DNA of 7,820 nucleotides from Dehalococcoidia bacterium UBA1123 (lineage in GTDB: Bacteria > Chloroflexota > Dehalococcoidia > Lucifugimonadales > UBA1123), in contig DCAW01000137.1 of assembly GCA_002313895.1 (NCBI GenBank), forward strand, positions 1 through 7,820. Direction: 5' to 3'. A program made the position numbers and the translations under genes. The notes under the pieces were generated by a model. The model was not told the DNA's origin. It did not search any database and saw nothing but the letters and a program-made list of their open reading frames with translations. Shown piece by piece: positions 5,888 through 7,820 of this stretch; the stretch's first letter is position 1, and each line of letters starts with the position of its first letter.

Positions 5888-7819
5888 TCCGTCCAGCCAC
5901 ACCCTCGACCAATGGATGTACTCGAATCCGGCGAAATTGGGATGAAAGTCCCGAACTTTGGAATTCCACGTCCACAGCGTTGTTCGCGCGGCTGGCATGA
6001 ACCGATAGGCCTGGCTCAGCGTGCGCTCCTGAATTTTCAGAATCAGCTGCCTACGTTCAGCGCCATCCAACGAGACAGCCTGAGCCTCAAGTAATACGTC
6101 TAGTTCGTTGTCGGCGTGGCCTGTGGTGTTCCACACACCGCTGGAATGCAGGACAGGCAACAGATAGCCGTTAGGGGCGCTGATGGGCGCGGACGGCCCG
6201 ACGAACATCTGGTAGTTGCCGCCCAACCAGACGTCATCGCCAAATGTCCTACGATTCACTAACTCGACCTCAGGCGCGAATCCCACTGTTCGCAATTCAA
6301 TGTTGATACTGTGGGCGGTGGCTAAATACTCGTCACCGAAGTCTCCTAACTTTATCGTTACTGGTATCGGGGCCGTGAATCCGGCATCCTGGAGCAAAGC
6401 TTTGGCATCCCGAGGACGGTTCAGGAATCTGCGTTGCTCGCGCTCTTCCATCAGCCAACCGGGTTCCGTCACCGGGAATCCAGAGGACACGAAGGCGAAA
6501 CCTCCCCAGTGTTCTTCGATGGCTTTCCAGGGGTCGAGCGCCATGAAAGCCGCTAGCCGGACCCGAGGGTCGTCAAAGGGAGGTCGGTCTGTGTTGATTG
6601 CGAACTCCAACCCGTTCCCAGGCTGCTTCACCATCAATGCAGTTGGGGCGGGTGTTTGCTGAAGATAATCTCGCGCCTCTGAACCCTCTATCTGGTGGGC
6701 GTCTAGCACGCCCACCAGGAATGACGCCGAACGAGTCGCCTGTTCTGGCAGGACATGGAATCTCAGGTTTTCGATCAATGGCAAATCCGCCTCGAAATAC
6801 TGAGAGTTGCGGGCGAATTCGTGGATGAATCTGGGTTCGCTGTTTTCGAGAACCCACGGCCCAGTGCCCACAGTCGGGCCGTTGCGAAGGTCGCCTGCCT
6901 GCTCAACCGCCTCTCTCGCTACAATCTTGGAATGGCCGTCTGCCAGCGCGCTGAAGAAATCAGCATCCTGAGCTTCCAGTGTGATCCGAAACTCCGAATC
7001 GCTAATCGGCTGCACGGTGTCAATATTTCGCATCAGCGGGGCGTTGGCGAAAGTCGGCTGGCTCTGACGGACGTAGCTGAATGCGATGTCCTCCGATGTC
7101 AGAACACGTCCGTTGACGGGTTCCAGGTTTTGCCATCTAATTCCTTCGCGAAGCCGGAACACGAATGAAGTCGGCGTCTCCATCTCCCACGATTCGCACA
7201 GATCGCACTCTACAGCCAGGTTCGGAAGCTCGATGTCCGGCCCAGACCTATATCTCATGAGTCGTGAATACGCGACGCCCGGACCCCATGTGGAGAGCGC
7301 CGGGGACACATCTTGATGCACGTCCTGGTGAGCGATAACTTCGCGGGTCGCCAGATTCAGCGTGCCTCCACGTCGTCTCGCGTCAGGCGTCGGACGCGGG
7401 AGAGCGGGCGTGGACGGCACGGGTGTCGCAACTGTGACGCTGACTGGCCTGGTTGTCGGCTCCGGGACGGCGGTCGCCGTTGGCGGGTTCGCCCTAGGAG
7501 AAGTGACCGGCGTCGGTGTGGATTCTGTGGGAGCCATGACCGTTGCAGTAGGGAATGGGCTGGCTGGGATCGTGGGAACTGCGATTGTTGAAGTTGGCGG
7601 CGGTGTGGGCGTGGAAACAACTGTCTCGACGGACGAATCTGAACAAGCGAAACCTATCAGCATAAGCAACATAACGCCAACAATCAGGTTTCGACGCAGC
7701 GACGATTTGAAAATATGCAAAAGATTCAAGCGGGGTCTGCGCTGTTTTTGGGTGCGACGGTCAACGATGATGTCACGGCGGCGGCCGGCCGTGGTCAACG
7801 CTTCATGGGACAGGAACAC
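5885..7819 (-). CDS. ABC-transporter solute-binding protein, family 5 (peptide/nickel/other), membrane-anchored; start uncertain
   Basis: Family 5 binding proteins capture oligopeptides, nickel or other solutes outside the cell for an ABC importer. Open for 644 residues from a GTG at the window edge. The first 40 residues are very basic and unlike a signal peptide, so the true start may be a TTG at 7729-7727 or 7720-7718, or lie outside the window; none has a clear ribosome site. A hydrophobic segment (about 44-58) ends at FAC with Cys59, a weak lipobox lacking the usual Leu at -3. A Pro/Thr-rich linker follows (about 69-147). The binding domain starts at RRGGTLNLA (149-157) and shows SWEME...FVFRLREGIRW, LTSEDIAFSY, GTGPWVLE, and FAINTDRPPFDDPRVRLAAFMALD. 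A CxxC (Cys205, Cys208) stands before the SWE motif. No permease or ATPase gene is in view, so the substrate cannot be named. Confidence 0.9.
   Translation of the reverse strand: MFLSHEALTTAGRRRDIIVDRRTQKQRRPRLNLLHIFKSSLRRNLIVGVMLLMLIGFACSDSSVETVVSTPTPPPTSTIAVPTIPASPFPTATVMAPTESTPTPVTSPRANPPTATAVPEPTTRPVSVTVATPVPSTPALPRPTPDARRRGGTLNLATREVIAHQDVHQDVSPALSTWGPGVAYSRLMRYRSGPDIELPNLAVECDLCESWEMETPTSFVFRLREGIRWQNLEPVNGRVLTSEDIAFSYVRQSQPTFANAPLMRNIDTVQPISDSEFRITLEAQDADFFSALADGHSKIVAREAVEQAGDLRNGPTVGTGPWVLENSEPRFIHEFARNSQYFEADLPLIENLRFHVLPEQATRSASFLVGVLDAHQIEGSEARDYLQQTPAPTALMVKQPGNGLEFAINTDRPPFDDPRVRLAAFMALDPWKAIEEHWGGFAFVSSGFPVTEPGWLMEEREQRRFLNRPRDAKALLQDAGFTAPIPVTIKLGDFGDEYLATAHSINIELRTVGFAPEVELVNRRTFGDDVWLGGNYQMFVGPSAPISAPNGYLLPVLHSSGVWNTTGHADNELDVLLEAQAVSLDGAERRQLILKIQERTLSQAYRFMPAARTTLWTWNSKVRDFHPNFAGFEYIHWSRVWLDG
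6692..6718. repeat. 11-bp perfect inverted repeat inside the solute-binding protein gene
   Basis: Bases 6692-6702 and 6708-6718 are exact reverse complements around a five-base loop CTAGC, giving a GC-rich stem; one wobble pair (6691 with 6719) can be added. It lies within the coding sequence for residues VGVLDAHQ (about 369-376). No T-run follows on either strand, so it does not look like a terminator. It may be only a by-product of the codons used. Confidence 0.6.
7379..7615 (-). other. Pro/Thr-rich low-complexity linker of the solute-binding protein
   Basis: This stretch encodes about 79 residues made mostly of Thr, Pro, Ala, Val and Ser, with irregular TPTP, PTP and TAT units and no exact long repeat. 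It joins the N-terminal anchor to the binding domain and ends at the basic ARRRGG before the domain starts. Such linkers are common in surface binding proteins of bacteria with a single membrane and are likely to be extended, possibly glycosylated, spacers. The function is inferred from composition. Confidence 0.8.
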
Positions 7820-7820
7820 G

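Noticed and set aside
5937..5954. Short hairpin TTGGGA/TCCCGA just after the suf operon as its terminator
   Set aside because: The stem has only six pairs, including one wobble, and no T-run follows, so it is not a credible intrinsic terminator.
1..7820. CRISPR array, tRNA/rRNA, insertion sequence or phage signature
   Set aside because: No regularly spaced repeats, structural RNA motifs, transposase or integrase frames were seen on either strand.

Overview
The window is almost entirely one plus-strand SUF iron-sulfur cluster assembly operon, followed by an unrelated gene on the minus strand. No RNA genes, insertion sequences, CRISPR arrays or phage genes are visible. The source is a free-living bacterium. 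The gene set (sufB-C-D with SufU-type proteins, a Rieske ferredoxin and an Rrf2 regulator) and the last gene, a family 5 solute-binding protein with a long Pro/Thr linker behind an N-terminal anchor, resemble what is seen in Chloroflexota (Dehalococcoidia/SAR202-like). That placement is an inference from memory of such genomes and is tentative.

Layout. 1-615: C-terminal 204 residues of SufB. 616-710: the largest gap in the operon, holding a nested inverted repeat and a possible internal promoter. 711-1472: SufC ATPase with a TTG start. 1515-2834: SufD. 2878-3342: a first SufU-like protein. 3359-3832: an Rrf2-family regulator with three clustered cysteines. 3854-4159: a small Rieske ferredoxin. 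4201-5439: SufS cysteine desulfurase. 5426-5884: a second, divergent SufU, overlapping sufS by 14 bases. 5885-7819 (minus): ABC-transporter solute-binding protein, convergent with zero spacing; its start is uncertain and it reaches the window edge.

How the genes work together. SufS takes sulfur from cysteine as a persulfide. A SufU protein accepts it and passes it to the SufB-SufC-SufD complex, where ATP-driven SufC reshapes the SufB-SufD interface to build a cluster. The Rrf2 protein is likely to sense Fe-S status (possibly also NO or oxygen) and control the operon. The Rieske protein could supply electrons or be a client. All key catalytic residues that can be checked are present, so the system looks functional.

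The core machinery is well known. The parts worth a second look are the two unlike SufU paralogs in one operon, the regulator's ligand set (Asp8 plus three Cys, without the IscR histidine), the structured sufB-sufC gap, and the two stop codons that share one TGATCA palindrome.
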